From Lacihabitans sp. CS3-21 (GTDB taxonomy: Bacteria; Bacteroidota; Bacteroidia; Cytophagales; Spirosomataceae), in the NCBI RefSeq assembly GCF_024343675.1, contig NZ_RJUD01000001.1, positions 1 through 64,000 of the forward strand: a stretch of 64,000 nucleotides of DNA. Reading direction: 5' to 3'. The position numbers were made by a program, and so were the translations under genes. Below the pieces are notes generated by a model that was given only the letters and a program-made list of their open reading frames with translations, had not been told where the DNA came from and did not search any database. This document shows positions 15,895 to 24,724 of this stretch, piece by piece; the first letter of the stretch is position 1, and the number at the start of each line of letters is the position of its first letter.

Positions 15895-17682
15895 TTGAAA
15901 AACAACCCTTACATATACATGCTCCGCATGGCTTGGAAATATTCCAAAGGCGAAAAATTGCGTTTCGCTTGGGTATATTTTAGGTTTATGATGAGCAATG
16001 TAGTGCAGGCGTTGTATCCTGTCATCTATGGGGTTTTTGTAAACGATGTGCAGAAAAATGGCACCGACGTGATGCGGCACGTTTGGATTTATGCAGCTGG
16101 ATTTTTAGGAATTAGATTGGGTGACTGGATTTTTCACGGGCCAGCAAGACTCACCGAAAGAGAGTTGGCTTTCACTATGAGCCGAAATTTCCTTCAAGAA
16201 ATGTATCACAAAACGCTTAAACTTCCTGTAAAATGGCACCAAGACAACCATTCTGGTGCAACAATCAATAGAGTCAGAAAAGCATATGAAGCACTTAGAG
16301 ACTTTTTCCAACAAGGATTCGAGTATTTACACACTATATTCAAATTTGTCTTTTCTTTTGGTGCTATGGTCTATTTTTCACCGCTTTTTGGAGGAATTTC
16401 AATCATTTTTGGGGCTATTATTGTCTTTATTATTCTAAAGTTTGATAAACCATATATGCAAACTTTAGACGAAGTAAACGAAGGAGAACATGTAGTTTCA
16501 TCAACACTTTTCGATAGCCTCTCTAATGTAGTGACAGTGATAACACTTAGACTAGAGTCAAGAATGGAAAATGGTTTATTAGAAAAAGTTAAGATGATCT
16601 TAAAGCCATTCAAACGAAATGTGGCAATCAATGAATGGAAGTGGTTTGTAACAGATTTGTTGGTAGGTTTCATTTATGTTTTTGTGATGCTGGGCTACGT
16701 CTGGCAAAACTGGGAGATTGGAAAGCCATTTATGTTGGGTGGTTTGGTGATGTTGATGGGATACGTGGAGCGTTTTACAAGTGTGTTTCACGGTGTGGCA
16801 TATTTATACACCGACGTAGTTAAACATGCTACAAATGTGCGTACTGCTCAAAGCATTTTAGACGCCTACGAAGAAAATCATATCGCGGAGTTGGAGAAAA
16901 CCCTTCCAGAAAATTGGGAGAAAATTGAAATAAAAAATTTGAATTACACACATCAAGGACGAGAAACGAATGTTGAAAACTCTAATTATTTTGCTGGAAT
17001 AAAGAATTTAAATTTTGAAATTAAAAAAGGACAAAAAATTGCATTAATTGGTGAAAGCGGAAGTGGAAAAAGTACTTTATTAGCTATTTTAAGAGGACTT
17101 TATGGCCCAGAAACCTCTGAAATAATCATTGATGGGGAAGTTAAAAAAGAAGGAATAGCATTGATTTCAAATTATGTAACTTTTTTCCCTCAAGAACCAG
17201 AAATATTTGAAAATACCATAGCATATAACATTACACTTGGACTACCGTGTAACGAAGAACTGATGCAAGAAATATGTGAAAATGTTCATTTTTTAGAAGT
17301 TATTGGCCAACTTCCCAATGGCTTTGAAAGTAATATTGTTGAAAAAGGTGTCAATCTTTCTGGCGGACAGAAACAACGCCTGGCTTTGGCAAGAGGCGTG
17401 TTTGCGGCTCAGGATTCTGAGATAATTCTGTTAGATGAACCTACGAGCAGCGTGGACCCTATGACCGAGAGCAAAATTTACAAAAACCTTTTTGAGCGGT
17501 TTAATAAGCAAGTTATCATTTCTTCTCTCCACAGATTGCATCTGCTGCCGCTTTTCGATTACATCTACGTGATGGAAGGTGGTCAGGTAAAAGCGGAAGG
17601 AAATCTAGAATTTCTTTTAAAATCTTCTGAAACATTTCAAAAACTTTGGAAACATCAAGAAGACCTAATTGTAACTTCATAA
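15895..17682 (+). CDS. ABC exporter half-transporter (permease-ATPase fusion)
   Basis: A 595-residue type IV ABC exporter subunit. The N-terminal 320 residues hold about six membrane segments; the ATPase domain has Walker A GESGSGKST (near 386), signature LSGGQKQR (near 488), Walker B IILLDEP (near 512) and the H-loop in SSLHRLH. It probably works as a homodimer, since no partner half is nearby. The start is a TTG at 15895 (KNNPYIYMLRMAWKYSKGEK); the next ATG at 15919 would remove eight residues and cannot be excluded. The DUF5916 gene follows after 20 bp and may be co-transcribed. The exported substrate is not predictable. Confidence 0.9.
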   Translation: MKNNPYIYMLRMAWKYSKGEKLRFAWVYFRFMMSNVVQALYPVIYGVFVNDVQKNGTDVMRHVWIYAAGFLGIRLGDWIFHGPARLTERELAFTMSRNFLQEMYHKTLKLPVKWHQDNHSGATINRVRKAYEALRDFFQQGFEYLHTIFKFVFSFGAMVYFSPLFGGISIIFGAIIVFIILKFDKPYMQTLDEVNEGEHVVSSTLFDSLSNVVTVITLRLESRMENGLLEKVKMILKPFKRNVAINEWKWFVTDLLVGFIYVFVMLGYVWQNWEIGKPFMLGGLVMLMGYVERFTSVFHGVAYLYTDVVKHATNVRTAQSILDAYEENHIAELEKTLPENWEKIEIKNLNYTHQGRETNVENSNYFAGIKNLNFEIKKGQKIALIGESGSGKSTLLAILRGLYGPETSEIIIDGEVKKEGIALISNYVTFFPQEPEIFENTIAYNITLGLPCNEELMQEICENVHFLEVIGQLPNGFESNIVEKGVNLSGGQKQRLALARGVFAAQDSEIILLDEPTSSVDPMTESKIYKNLFERFNKQVIISSLHRLHLLPLFDYIYVMEGGQVKAEGNLEFLLKSSETFQKLWKHQEDLIVTS

Positions 17683-17702
17683 CCTAGTTATAGAAAAAAT
17701 AA

Positions 17703-20033
17703 ATGAACTTTAGACTTATTTTATTCTTATCATTATTATTATCTCAAACGGTTTTAGCTCAAACTCAAAATGAGGTTAATCACAAAATACATATAAAAAA
17801 AATTAATAGGCCTATAAAAATTGATGGAATATTAGATGAGGCAGAATGGCTTAATGCCGATGCCACCACACCATTTAACCAACAGTTCCCATATGATACC
17901 TCTTTGGCCATTATGCAAACACAAGCAAAAATAATGTTTGATGATACTTATTTGTATTACAGCTTTGTTTCGTATCAACCTCGACAATATAGGGTAACCT
18001 CTTTAAAAAGGGACTTTCCTCAAGGAGGCGGCACAGACCTAGTAAGTTTAAATATAGATACTTTTAAAGACAAACAAAACGGCTTCCATTTTTCTGTTAA
18101 TCCCTATGGTGTGCAAAGAGAATCCTTGCTATTTAACGGTAACGAAATAACCAACGATTGGGATAATAAATGGATAACCGAAGTAAAAAATTATGAAGAC
18201 AAATGGGTAGTGGAATGTGCTATTCCTTTTAGGATTCTCCGCTACAGTCTTAATCCAAATGGAATAAATGAATGGAATATTAATTTTTTTAGAAATAACT
18301 TATTGATTAACGAAAGGTCCTCTTGGACAAAAATGCCGAGGAGTGGCCGAGGCAATGATTTGGCTTTTGGGGGAACCTTAATTTGGGATGATGCACCTCC
18401 AGAACCAGCTAGAAATATTACCCTAATCCCCTATTTCATAGCAAGCACTACTTCAGATTATATTAACAATAAACCTGTTCAAAATAAAGCAAATATAGGT
18501 TTTGATGCGAAGGTTTCTTTGACCCCTTCCCTGAATCTTGACCTAACAGTAAATCCAGACTTCTCACAAGTTGAAGTTGACAGACAGGTTACCAATTTAA
18601 GTAGATTCGAATTGCTTTTTCCTGAAAGGAGGCAGTTTTTCATAGAAAACAATGACTTATTTGGATCATTCGGTTCTACTCAAATTAATCCATTTTTTTC
18701 TAGAAGAATTGGCATAGCCCGGGCATCAAATACTTATATAGAAGATATTAATGGCGATGGAAAAGTCGACACTACTTCATATTCCAAAACGGATGGAGTT
18801 CCTATTTTAGCAGGAGCAAGAGTAAGTGGTAAGATCGATAATAATTGGAGAGTGGGGTTTTTAACTATGCAAACTCGGGCCAAAGAAATAGCATTAACTA
18901 CTAAACATAGTGTAAATGTACCGCAAGCCAACTATAGTGTTTTTGCAATCCAAAGGAAAGTACTGACGCGATCAAACATCGGATTTATATTTGCAAACAA
19001 GCAAAACTATTTTAAAGAGGAAAAAAGTTATGTTGGCAATATACCAAGTACTTCAGATTTTCATAGAATAGTAGGAGTAGATTTTAATTATGCATCTAGA
19101 AACGGATTTTGGCAAAATAAACTCTTTTTCCATAAAGCTCTAACCCCAGAAAAAATTGAGCAACAAGAAACTGCAGGCCTTTTGATTGGTCATGACTCTC
19201 CTCGTTTCAATATCGAATCAAACACATCGTATGTTGGTAAAAATTATACTGCCGAAATCGGATATGTACCTCGACAAGATTTTATTAGAAATGCATCGTC
19301 TGCTTTTATCAATTTTTACCCAACTAATGAAAAAATCAATAAACATTTAAACAGTTGGGGTTTAGGTGTGGATTGGGATTATGTGAAAAGGCAATCTGAC
19401 GGTTTAAATACGGATTGGGATGGCACTCCTTTAATAATTACGCTTCGATTCAGAAACAATGCCAACATTCGTTTTTCTCCTTATCGAAACGATTATACCT
19501 ATTTGTTTTCAGATTTTGACCCTACCAATACCGGAGGAAAAACCCTGAAAGCAGGGACATCTTATAACTATAAAAGCACGCGAATCTTTTATCAGTCTAA
19601 TACTAATAAATTATTCTATTATAATTTTCAAGCTAGAATCGGTGACTATTTCAACGGAAAAATCAGTGCATTGGGAGGTAGTTCAAACTATAGAATTATT
19701 CCTTACGCTTTACTTTCTGTAGATTTGAATTATAGTAAAATCAGGCTACCCAAAGGTTATAATAGTTCTCAACTTTGGTTAGAGAGCCCAAGGGCAGAAA
19801 TTACTTTCACTAAGAGTTTATTTTTTACCACATTTGTTCAATATAACAATCAAGCCAATAACGTAAACATAAACTCTCGGCTTCAATGGAGATTTAAGCC
19901 TGTAAGTGACCTATTCATTGTATATACTGATAACTATTTTGCAACAGCTACCGAAAGTGTTTATAATTTGGGTTATTTGGGTTCAAAAAGTAAGTCATTG
20001 GTTGTCAAATTTAATTATTGGCTAAATTTATAA
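17703..20033 (+). CDS. DUF5916 outer-membrane protein with N-terminal CBM9-like domain
   Basis: A 776-residue protein with a signal peptide (residues 1-19). Residues 25-225 form a carbohydrate-binding family 9-like sandwich (PIKIDGILDEAEW, MFDDTYLYYSFVSYQ, WVVECAIPFRILRYS). The rest matches the DUF5916 region: NLDLTVNPDFSQVEVD, LSRFELLFPERRQFFIENNDLFG and a FFSRRIGI segment, then many amphipathic strands ending in an aromatic residue, as in a 12- to 16-stranded barrel. Family members are common in Bacteroidota; their role is not settled, though binding of an extracellular ligand and outer-membrane location are likely. It follows the ABC exporter by 20 bp. Confidence 0.87.
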   Translation: MNFRLILFLSLLLSQTVLAQTQNEVNHKIHIKKINRPIKIDGILDEAEWLNADATTPFNQQFPYDTSLAIMQTQAKIMFDDTYLYYSFVSYQPRQYRVTSLKRDFPQGGGTDLVSLNIDTFKDKQNGFHFSVNPYGVQRESLLFNGNEITNDWDNKWITEVKNYEDKWVVECAIPFRILRYSLNPNGINEWNINFFRNNLLINERSSWTKMPRSGRGNDLAFGGTLIWDDAPPEPARNITLIPYFIASTTSDYINNKPVQNKANIGFDAKVSLTPSLNLDLTVNPDFSQVEVDRQVTNLSRFELLFPERRQFFIENNDLFGSFGSTQINPFFSRRIGIARASNTYIEDINGDGKVDTTSYSKTDGVPILAGARVSGKIDNNWRVGFLTMQTRAKEIALTTKHSVNVPQANYSVFAIQRKVLTRSNIGFIFANKQNYFKEEKSYVGNIPSTSDFHRIVGVDFNYASRNGFWQNKLFFHKALTPEKIEQQETAGLLIGHDSPRFNIESNTSYVGKNYTAEIGYVPRQDFIRNASSAFINFYPTNEKINKHLNSWGLGVDWDYVKRQSDGLNTDWDGTPLIITLRFRNNANIRFSPYRNDYTYLFSDFDPTNTGGKTLKAGTSYNYKSTRIFYQSNTNKLFYYNFQARIGDYFNGKISALGGSSNYRIIPYALLSVDLNYSKIRLPKGYNSSQLWLESPRAEITFTKSLFFTTFVQYNNQANNVNINSRLQWRFKPVSDLFIVYTDNYFATATESVYNLGYLGSKSKSLVVKFNYWLNL

Positions 20034-20157
20034 AGAATAAAGCTTGATAAATTTGCATTATTCTATTTAGTGTTATCTTTTTTTTACCTTTAAAAATGAT
20101 GATTTTTAATAGTCAATAAACAAATAGTTTTTATTTATTCCTAAAACATATATTAAA

Positions 20158-20339
20158 ATGATAGGATACGATATCATAATACAACACAGTGTGTTTGAAA
20201 AAAAAGCAATAGGTAAGGTCTCTTCGTAATCAGAATAAATGATCAATCAGAAATCACCGAATTTGGCCATACGGGCATCGTGCCAGAGCAAGGTTTTACC
20301 TCCGTGAATTTATATTATCCCCAAACCAAAACAAGTTAA
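20158..20339 (+). pseudogene. Probable frameshifted small gene in an otherwise empty 448-bp stretch
   Basis: From the ATG at 20158 a frame runs MIGYDIIIQHSVFEKKAIGK and stops at 20227. In the -1 frame, open from 20217, the reading continues as VIRINDQSEITEFGHTGIV, then PEQGFTSVNLYYPQTKTS to a TAA at 20337-20339. The two parts join into about 60 residues if one base is corrected between 20217 and 20226. The second half has protein-like composition and no known family that I recognise. It could be a broken gene, a fragment of a larger lost gene, or a sequencing error. I see nothing else certain between 20034 and 20434. Confidence 0.35.
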
Positions 20340-20434
20340 ATTGTTCTTGAAAATCAGTGTTTTGAGGATTTTAGTATCAGTTATTTTTTTGAGGCTGAAG
20401 TCAGAAAAATTGTACGAGAAAGTGGGATTTTGGA

Positions 20435-20458
20435 ATAAAAAAAAGGGCCGAAGCCCTT
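20435..20458 (-). terminator. Rho-independent terminator of the TIM-barrel gene
   Basis: On the minus strand a perfect stem AAGGGC-TTCG-GCCCTT with a stable TTCG tetraloop is followed by a T run. It lies about 25 bp after the stop of the gene at 20482-21528. Confidence 0.93.
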
Positions 20459-20481
20459 CTTGATTTTCACAGGTGAGTATT

Positions 20482-21528
20482 TTACGACAAGGCATTCTTA
20501 CAAAACTCCAAACATTTCTGAACTTCTTTCACAGAGTTTGATCCTTCTGGTATTTTGTATTCCAATTCTACTGTCGCTGGGAATTTATACTTATTGTCTC
20601 TCATTATTTTCAGCACGTCTGCCAAAGGCGTGTCACCAGTTCCCCATGGCAAGTTTCCTTTACCATTGGCGGCATTTTGGCGGTCTTTGATGTGCATGCT
20701 GAGTATATTCTTGTTCATTTTTTTCACAAAAGCCAGCGGTTCTATGTTGCCAGCTGCCACAAAATGCCCCAAATCAAGGTTTAAACCGTTGGCTGGTGAT
20801 TGGCTCAAAGCTGTATCCCAGAAAGTTGGCGTTTGTTGTTCGTGGCCATGATAACCCACTCTTACACCATACTTTTCGGCCAATTTACCTAATCTCATTG
20901 TTTGTGCATCGTCTGATGGGTGTTCTAGTGTTACTTGATTAGCACCTAAAGCTTTTGCGGCTTTCATTCCATAAGCCACATCATCATCACTATTGTCTTT
21001 TCCAAAGGCATTTGGCTTGAAACCGTATATCGATACTCCTGCTTTTTTATACATTTTACCTACTTCCTCAAATTTACTCATTTGCACACTCGACCTCCAT
21101 CTTTTCACCTCGGCGTTGTATTCTTTCATCTGAGCATCGGCGGCATCGAGTTTTTTGGTTTCCTCTTCTGTCAAAGGTTGTTTTTCTCTTCTTTTACGCA
21201 TCAAAGGGAAAAAAGTTCGCATATCAACAGGATTTTTTGGTCTTCCTGCAAAAGTTTCGGCTGGATCACCCATAAGCTCCACTGCACTTATACCACTGTC
21301 TAGGATATACTGAAGCGTCGCCTCGGCACTTTGGTCGGGCATTTCTCTAAACGAGTAAGTAATCACACCAATCTGTACACCTTTTATTAACGAACCTCCT
21401 TTATAGAGGTCTCTGATAATGGCTGGAGCTCCGAAAATTTTAGTCGAACCCAATACTGAGCCAGTAATCAAGGCTGCGTTGGTAATAAACTGCCGACGAG
21501 AAACTTGAGATTTATCTGTTTTTTCCAT
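20482..21528 (-). CDS. Tat-exported sugar phosphate isomerase/epimerase-like TIM-barrel protein
   Basis: A 348-residue xylose isomerase-like TIM barrel (AP endonuclease 2 family). The N-terminus has a twin-arginine signal (SRRQFITNAALITGS). Barrel landmarks are GVITYSFREM, YILDSGISAVELMGD, a metal-site region VTLEHPSDD, RVGYHGHEQQ, NLDLGHFVAAG, SMHIKDRQ and the closing VELEY, which supply the E, D, H and E expected for a divalent metal site. A charged helical insertion at about residues 95-150 is unusual. Relatives act on sugars or 3-keto sugars in the periplasm. It is monocistronic, with its own terminator, and may assist the redox glycan pathway encoded at 43-57 kb; this is inference. Confidence 0.88.
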   Translation of the reverse strand: MEKTDKSQVSRRQFITNAALITGSVLGSTKIFGAPAIIRDLYKGGSLIKGVQIGVITYSFREMPDQSAEATLQYILDSGISAVELMGDPAETFAGRPKNPVDMRTFFPLMRKRREKQPLTEEETKKLDAADAQMKEYNAEVKRWRSSVQMSKFEEVGKMYKKAGVSIYGFKPNAFGKDNSDDDVAYGMKAAKALGANQVTLEHPSDDAQTMRLGKLAEKYGVRVGYHGHEQQTPTFWDTALSQSPANGLNLDLGHFVAAGNIEPLAFVKKMNKNILSMHIKDRQNAANGKGNLPWGTGDTPLADVLKIMRDNKYKFPATVELEYKIPEGSNSVKEVQKCLEFCKNALS

Positions 21529-21756
21529 GAGAGTTTTAGAATAAATGAATGAGTTTTTAATAGAATATTATCTTATAAAACTACAATTTAAAAATAAATA
21601 TATCCTATAAAAACGACATTATTGTTCCTATTTCCGATGATAAGGCAAAATTAACCGACAAAGAGATTATTTGGAAAAGGCAATTTTATAGTTTTTGTAA
21701 ACATTGAGGTCTGGCAATGGGTTTAATGAATGATTAATACACCAAAACAATATTTG

Positions 21757-22209
21757 ATGAAACGCCTGAAAGTCGAACAGTTTCTGCCAATTAGTCTTGA
21801 AAAAGCATGGGATTTTTTCTCTTCTCCAAAAAATCTGAACGAGATAACTCCGCCAGAAATGACCTTCAAAATCCTTTATGATATTCCCGAAAAAATGTAT
21901 GAGGGACTGATGATTAGTTACAAAGTCTCGCCCATGCTGAATATTCCGCTCGATTGGGTGACGGAGATTACACATATAAAAGAAAACGAGTTTTTTGTAG
22001 ACGAGCAACGTCTTGGGCCATACAATATTTGGCACCATGAACACCATTTTAAAGCCGTCGACGGTGGCGTGTTGATGACGGATATTCTTCATTACGACAT
22101 CGGAAAGTGGATTTTTGGTTGGATTGCAGGTAAATTGTTCGTAGACGCCAAAGTGCAAGGCATTTTTACCTATCGGAAAATTATTTTGGAAAAAATGTTT
22201 CCAGTATAA
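21757..22209 (+). CDS. SRPBCC (START/Bet v1-like) family protein
   Basis: A 150-residue single-domain protein of the SRPBCC superfamily, the subgroup often annotated as ligand-binding or CDP-paratose epimerase-associated. Features are LPISLEKAWDFFSSPKNLNEITPPEMTFKI near the N-terminus, and the late strands MTDILHYDIGKWIFGWIAG with C-terminal helix. Homologues begin at the MKRLKVEQ-like strand, so the ATG at 21757 is preferred; an in-frame ATG at 21730 would add nine residues. The ligand is unknown, and there is no operon partner: the next gene (DinB) starts 109 bp later on the same strand. Confidence 0.82.
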   Translation: MKRLKVEQFLPISLEKAWDFFSSPKNLNEITPPEMTFKILYDIPEKMYEGLMISYKVSPMLNIPLDWVTEITHIKENEFFVDEQRLGPYNIWHHEHHFKAVDGGVLMTDILHYDIGKWIFGWIAGKLFVDAKVQGIFTYRKIILEKMFPV

Positions 22210-22317
22210 AATTTTACTTTGACAGCTTTGGGTTTCTGAAGTTGATATTTTAAAATTCACTATAAATATCCATCCTTGTTAATCAAAAATTATTAATTTT
22301 CGAAAAAAAACAAGCCC

Positions 22318-22842
22318 ATGTCAAAAGTAAAAGCCCTCATTGAAGCCGTTGGCGATTCCCGCCAACGGTTCTTAAAAACAATCTCTCAAATCCCTGAAAA
22401 GCAAGCACAAGCCAAGCCTAATGCTGACGTTTGGAATGCTGTGGAGATAACCGAGCATCTGTTTTGGGCAGAGCAAGGCGGTTTGTTTGGAATGTGGAAA
22501 GTGTTGGATGCTTTGAAAAACGGAGATGATAGCATTCAGAAAGCCAACGCTCCTTTTCAAGGACTAGAAATAGAAGCAATAATTGCCCAAACTTGGCAAG
22601 AAAAAGAGTTAGTTCCAGCAGTAGCTGCACCACGCTTAGGCGGAACACTTGCCTTTTGGTCTGCTTCTTTGAACAGTTTACAGGGCATCCTTGAAACACT
22701 CGGAAATGAATTGTCAGACAGTGACTTGCATTTGCTTGCTCACCCACATCCGATTTCAGGGGTGTTGGATTTCCAGCAAAGATTTGAATTTCTTCGGTTT
22801 CATATTGATCGACACAATGAACAAGTAAAACAACTGATTTGA
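22318..22842 (+). CDS. DinB family protein
   Basis: A 174-residue four-helix-bundle protein of the DinB/YfiT superfamily. The metal-binding pattern is recognisable: a histidine in VEITEHLFWAE (near residue 46) and the pair in FLRFHIDRHNEQV near the C-terminus, as in putative metal-dependent transferases. Members in Actinobacteria and Firmicutes use bacillithiol or mycothiol as cofactor; the activity in Bacteroidota is generally untested. The gene is convergent with the GH13 gene, 8 bp away, with no terminator between them. Confidence 0.85.
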   Translation: MSKVKALIEAVGDSRQRFLKTISQIPEKQAQAKPNADVWNAVEITEHLFWAEQGGLFGMWKVLDALKNGDDSIQKANAPFQGLEIEAIIAQTWQEKELVPAVAAPRLGGTLAFWSASLNSLQGILETLGNELSDSDLHLLAHPHPISGVLDFQQRFEFLRFHIDRHNEQVKQLI

Positions 22843-22850
22843 AAAGCAGT

Positions 22851-24680
22851 TTATTTAACCTTTAAAATTCTGAAACTCTTTGCAGGAATTTTGACCTCAT
22901 TCTGAAATTGACCGCCATCTAAAACATCCTCAAACGACGGCTTGATCGGAAGCATTCCTTTGTATCTTTCCAAACTAAGAGAGGCCTCTTTGTCGTTTTT
23001 GTTGAGCACGACAAAATACTTCTCTTTTTCATTAAATCTAAAATACGAATAAATTCCATCTTCTGGGGCAAAGTGAATGAGCTTACCATTATGAATAGCA
23101 GTTGCGGATTTACGCCAATTGAGTAATTTTTTTACAAATTCTCGCATCTCCGATTGTAGCGGGCTAAGGTTTTTATTTTGAAAAACATCTACTTTATCAC
23201 CTTCCCAACCCCCTGGTAAATCTGCCCTTATCAAGCCGTCGTTTCTTTCTTTCGGTGAGGTCATGGCCAGCTCTGTTCCATAAAAAAACTGCGGGATTCC
23301 TCGTGTTGTAAATATTACAGCCAATCCCATTTTTAACAAATCTTTATCTTCATCCAGCTGGGTGTATATTCGGTTCATGTCGTGGTTGTCAAAGAAAGTC
23401 ACCAGATTGTTTGGATTGGCATAAAGATAGTCATCAGACAAACATTGATACAATTTCAGCATGCCTTTTCCCCAGTCTTTGTCGTTTTCTTTGAGACCTT
23501 CTATGAGTGCATTGTTTAGTGGAAAATCCATCATCGAAGGCAGATAAGAATGATAACCGTCTCTGTTCATCTGTCCTTTTTGCCAATAGGCCGTTACGGC
23601 TTGGCGGGTAGACCACTCTTCGCCTACCATGTTCAGTTTTGGATATTCGTCCATCACTGCTTTTGACCAAACCGATAAGAAGTTTTTGTCAGAATATGGA
23701 TACGTATCAATTCGCAGTCCGTCTAAGTCAGCGAATTCTATCCACCATAATGTGTTTTGAATGAGATAATTGGCCATGAAAGGATTTCGTTGGTTCATGT
23801 CTGGCATTGCAGTTACAAACCACCCTTGGGTCATTTTGTCCACGTCTGTTTTGGCGGCATACGGGTCGTGCATCACTTCTCTTTGGTGGTTGGTCGGGGC
23901 AAATTTCCCTTCATTGTTTATCCAATCTTTTGAGGGCAAGTCCGTCATCCACCAATGGTTGAGTCCACAATGGTTCAACACCACATCTCTGATAAATTTC
24001 AAGCCTTTTTGTTTAGATTCTTTTACCATATTTTGGTAATCGTCATTGCTACCGTATCGTGGATCTATTTTGTAGAAGTCCGTTATAGCATAGCCGTGGT
24101 AACTGGCTTCGTTCATTTTGTTTTCTTCCAATGGCATTGGCCATATAGTAGTAAAGCCCATTTCCGAAATGTAATCCAAGTTTTTTCTTATACCAGCAAT
24201 GTCCCCGCCATGGCGGCCATAATCTTTCGCCCGGTTGAGGGCATCTGGATAGCCAGAAATATTGTCATTTTTTGGATCCCCATTGGCAAATCTGTCAGGA
24301 GTAAGGAGGTAAATAACGTCTTTTGGACTGTAGCCTTCTCTTTGAGCCGAGTTTGGTTTTCTATTTTTTAAATCTAGAAAATACTCGGTTTTAATTTTAC
24401 CCTTTGAGAAATTGAAAGGCACTTTTCCAGGTTTTGCATTACCAGAAATCAACAAATCTGCAAAAAGATAATTGGGGTTCTCCGTTTTATTGATTTTTAC
24501 CAATTTCACTCCAGGATAATTGACATTCAGACTAAAGGTCGAAATATCTTTTCCATGAATCAGAACTTGCAATTTAGGGTTTTTCATACCTATCCACCAA
24601 GAAGCGGGCTCGAAATGCTCAATAGCCTGTCCATAGGTTTTTAAGCTAATAATCAGAAGGATAACAAGTAGTTTTTTCAT
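22851..24680 (-). CDS. Neopullulanase/cyclomaltodextrinase-like glycoside hydrolase family 13
   Basis: A 609-residue periplasmic GH13 enzyme, SusA-like, expected to hydrolyse malto-oligosaccharides or cyclodextrins after import. The signal peptide (residues 1-18) is followed by the N-terminal cyclomaltodextrinase domain (about 20-110), the catalytic barrel with YLLTPDRFANGD (near 125), RDVVLNHCG, nucleophile D325 in GLRIDTYPY, acid/base E354 in MVGEEW, and FFDNHDMNR; a C-terminal beta domain follows. It is the last gene of the starch-type locus, 44 bp after the alpha-amylase. Length and domain order fit Bacteroidota neopullulanases. Confidence 0.92.
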   Translation of the reverse strand: MKKLLVILLIISLKTYGQAIEHFEPASWWIGMKNPKLQVLIHGKDISTFSLNVNYPGVKLVKINKTENPNYLFADLLISGNAKPGKVPFNFSKGKIKTEYFLDLKNRKPNSAQREGYSPKDVIYLLTPDRFANGDPKNDNISGYPDALNRAKDYGRHGGDIAGIRKNLDYISEMGFTTIWPMPLEENKMNEASYHGYAITDFYKIDPRYGSNDDYQNMVKESKQKGLKFIRDVVLNHCGLNHWWMTDLPSKDWINNEGKFAPTNHQREVMHDPYAAKTDVDKMTQGWFVTAMPDMNQRNPFMANYLIQNTLWWIEFADLDGLRIDTYPYSDKNFLSVWSKAVMDEYPKLNMVGEEWSTRQAVTAYWQKGQMNRDGYHSYLPSMMDFPLNNALIEGLKENDKDWGKGMLKLYQCLSDDYLYANPNNLVTFFDNHDMNRIYTQLDEDKDLLKMGLAVIFTTRGIPQFFYGTELAMTSPKERNDGLIRADLPGGWEGDKVDVFQNKNLSPLQSEMREFVKKLLNWRKSATAIHNGKLIHFAPEDGIYSYFRFNEKEKYFVVLNKNDKEASLSLERYKGMLPIKPSFEDVLDGGQFQNEVKIPAKSFRILKVK

Positions 24681-24724
24681 AGGTATTCAAAGTTCTTTGT
24701 CAAATTAATTAGGTTTGGTTTTTC

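Noticed and set aside
20034-20064. Hairpin AGAATAA/TTATTCT as terminator after the DUF5916 gene
   Set aside because: Only 7 bp, all but one pair AT, with an 18-nt loop and no immediate T run; too weak to list.
20310-20495. 61-codon minus-strand frame in the 20-kb gap
   Set aside because: It runs through the terminator hairpin of the TIM-barrel gene and has a low-complexity F/K/N translation, so it is not likely coding.
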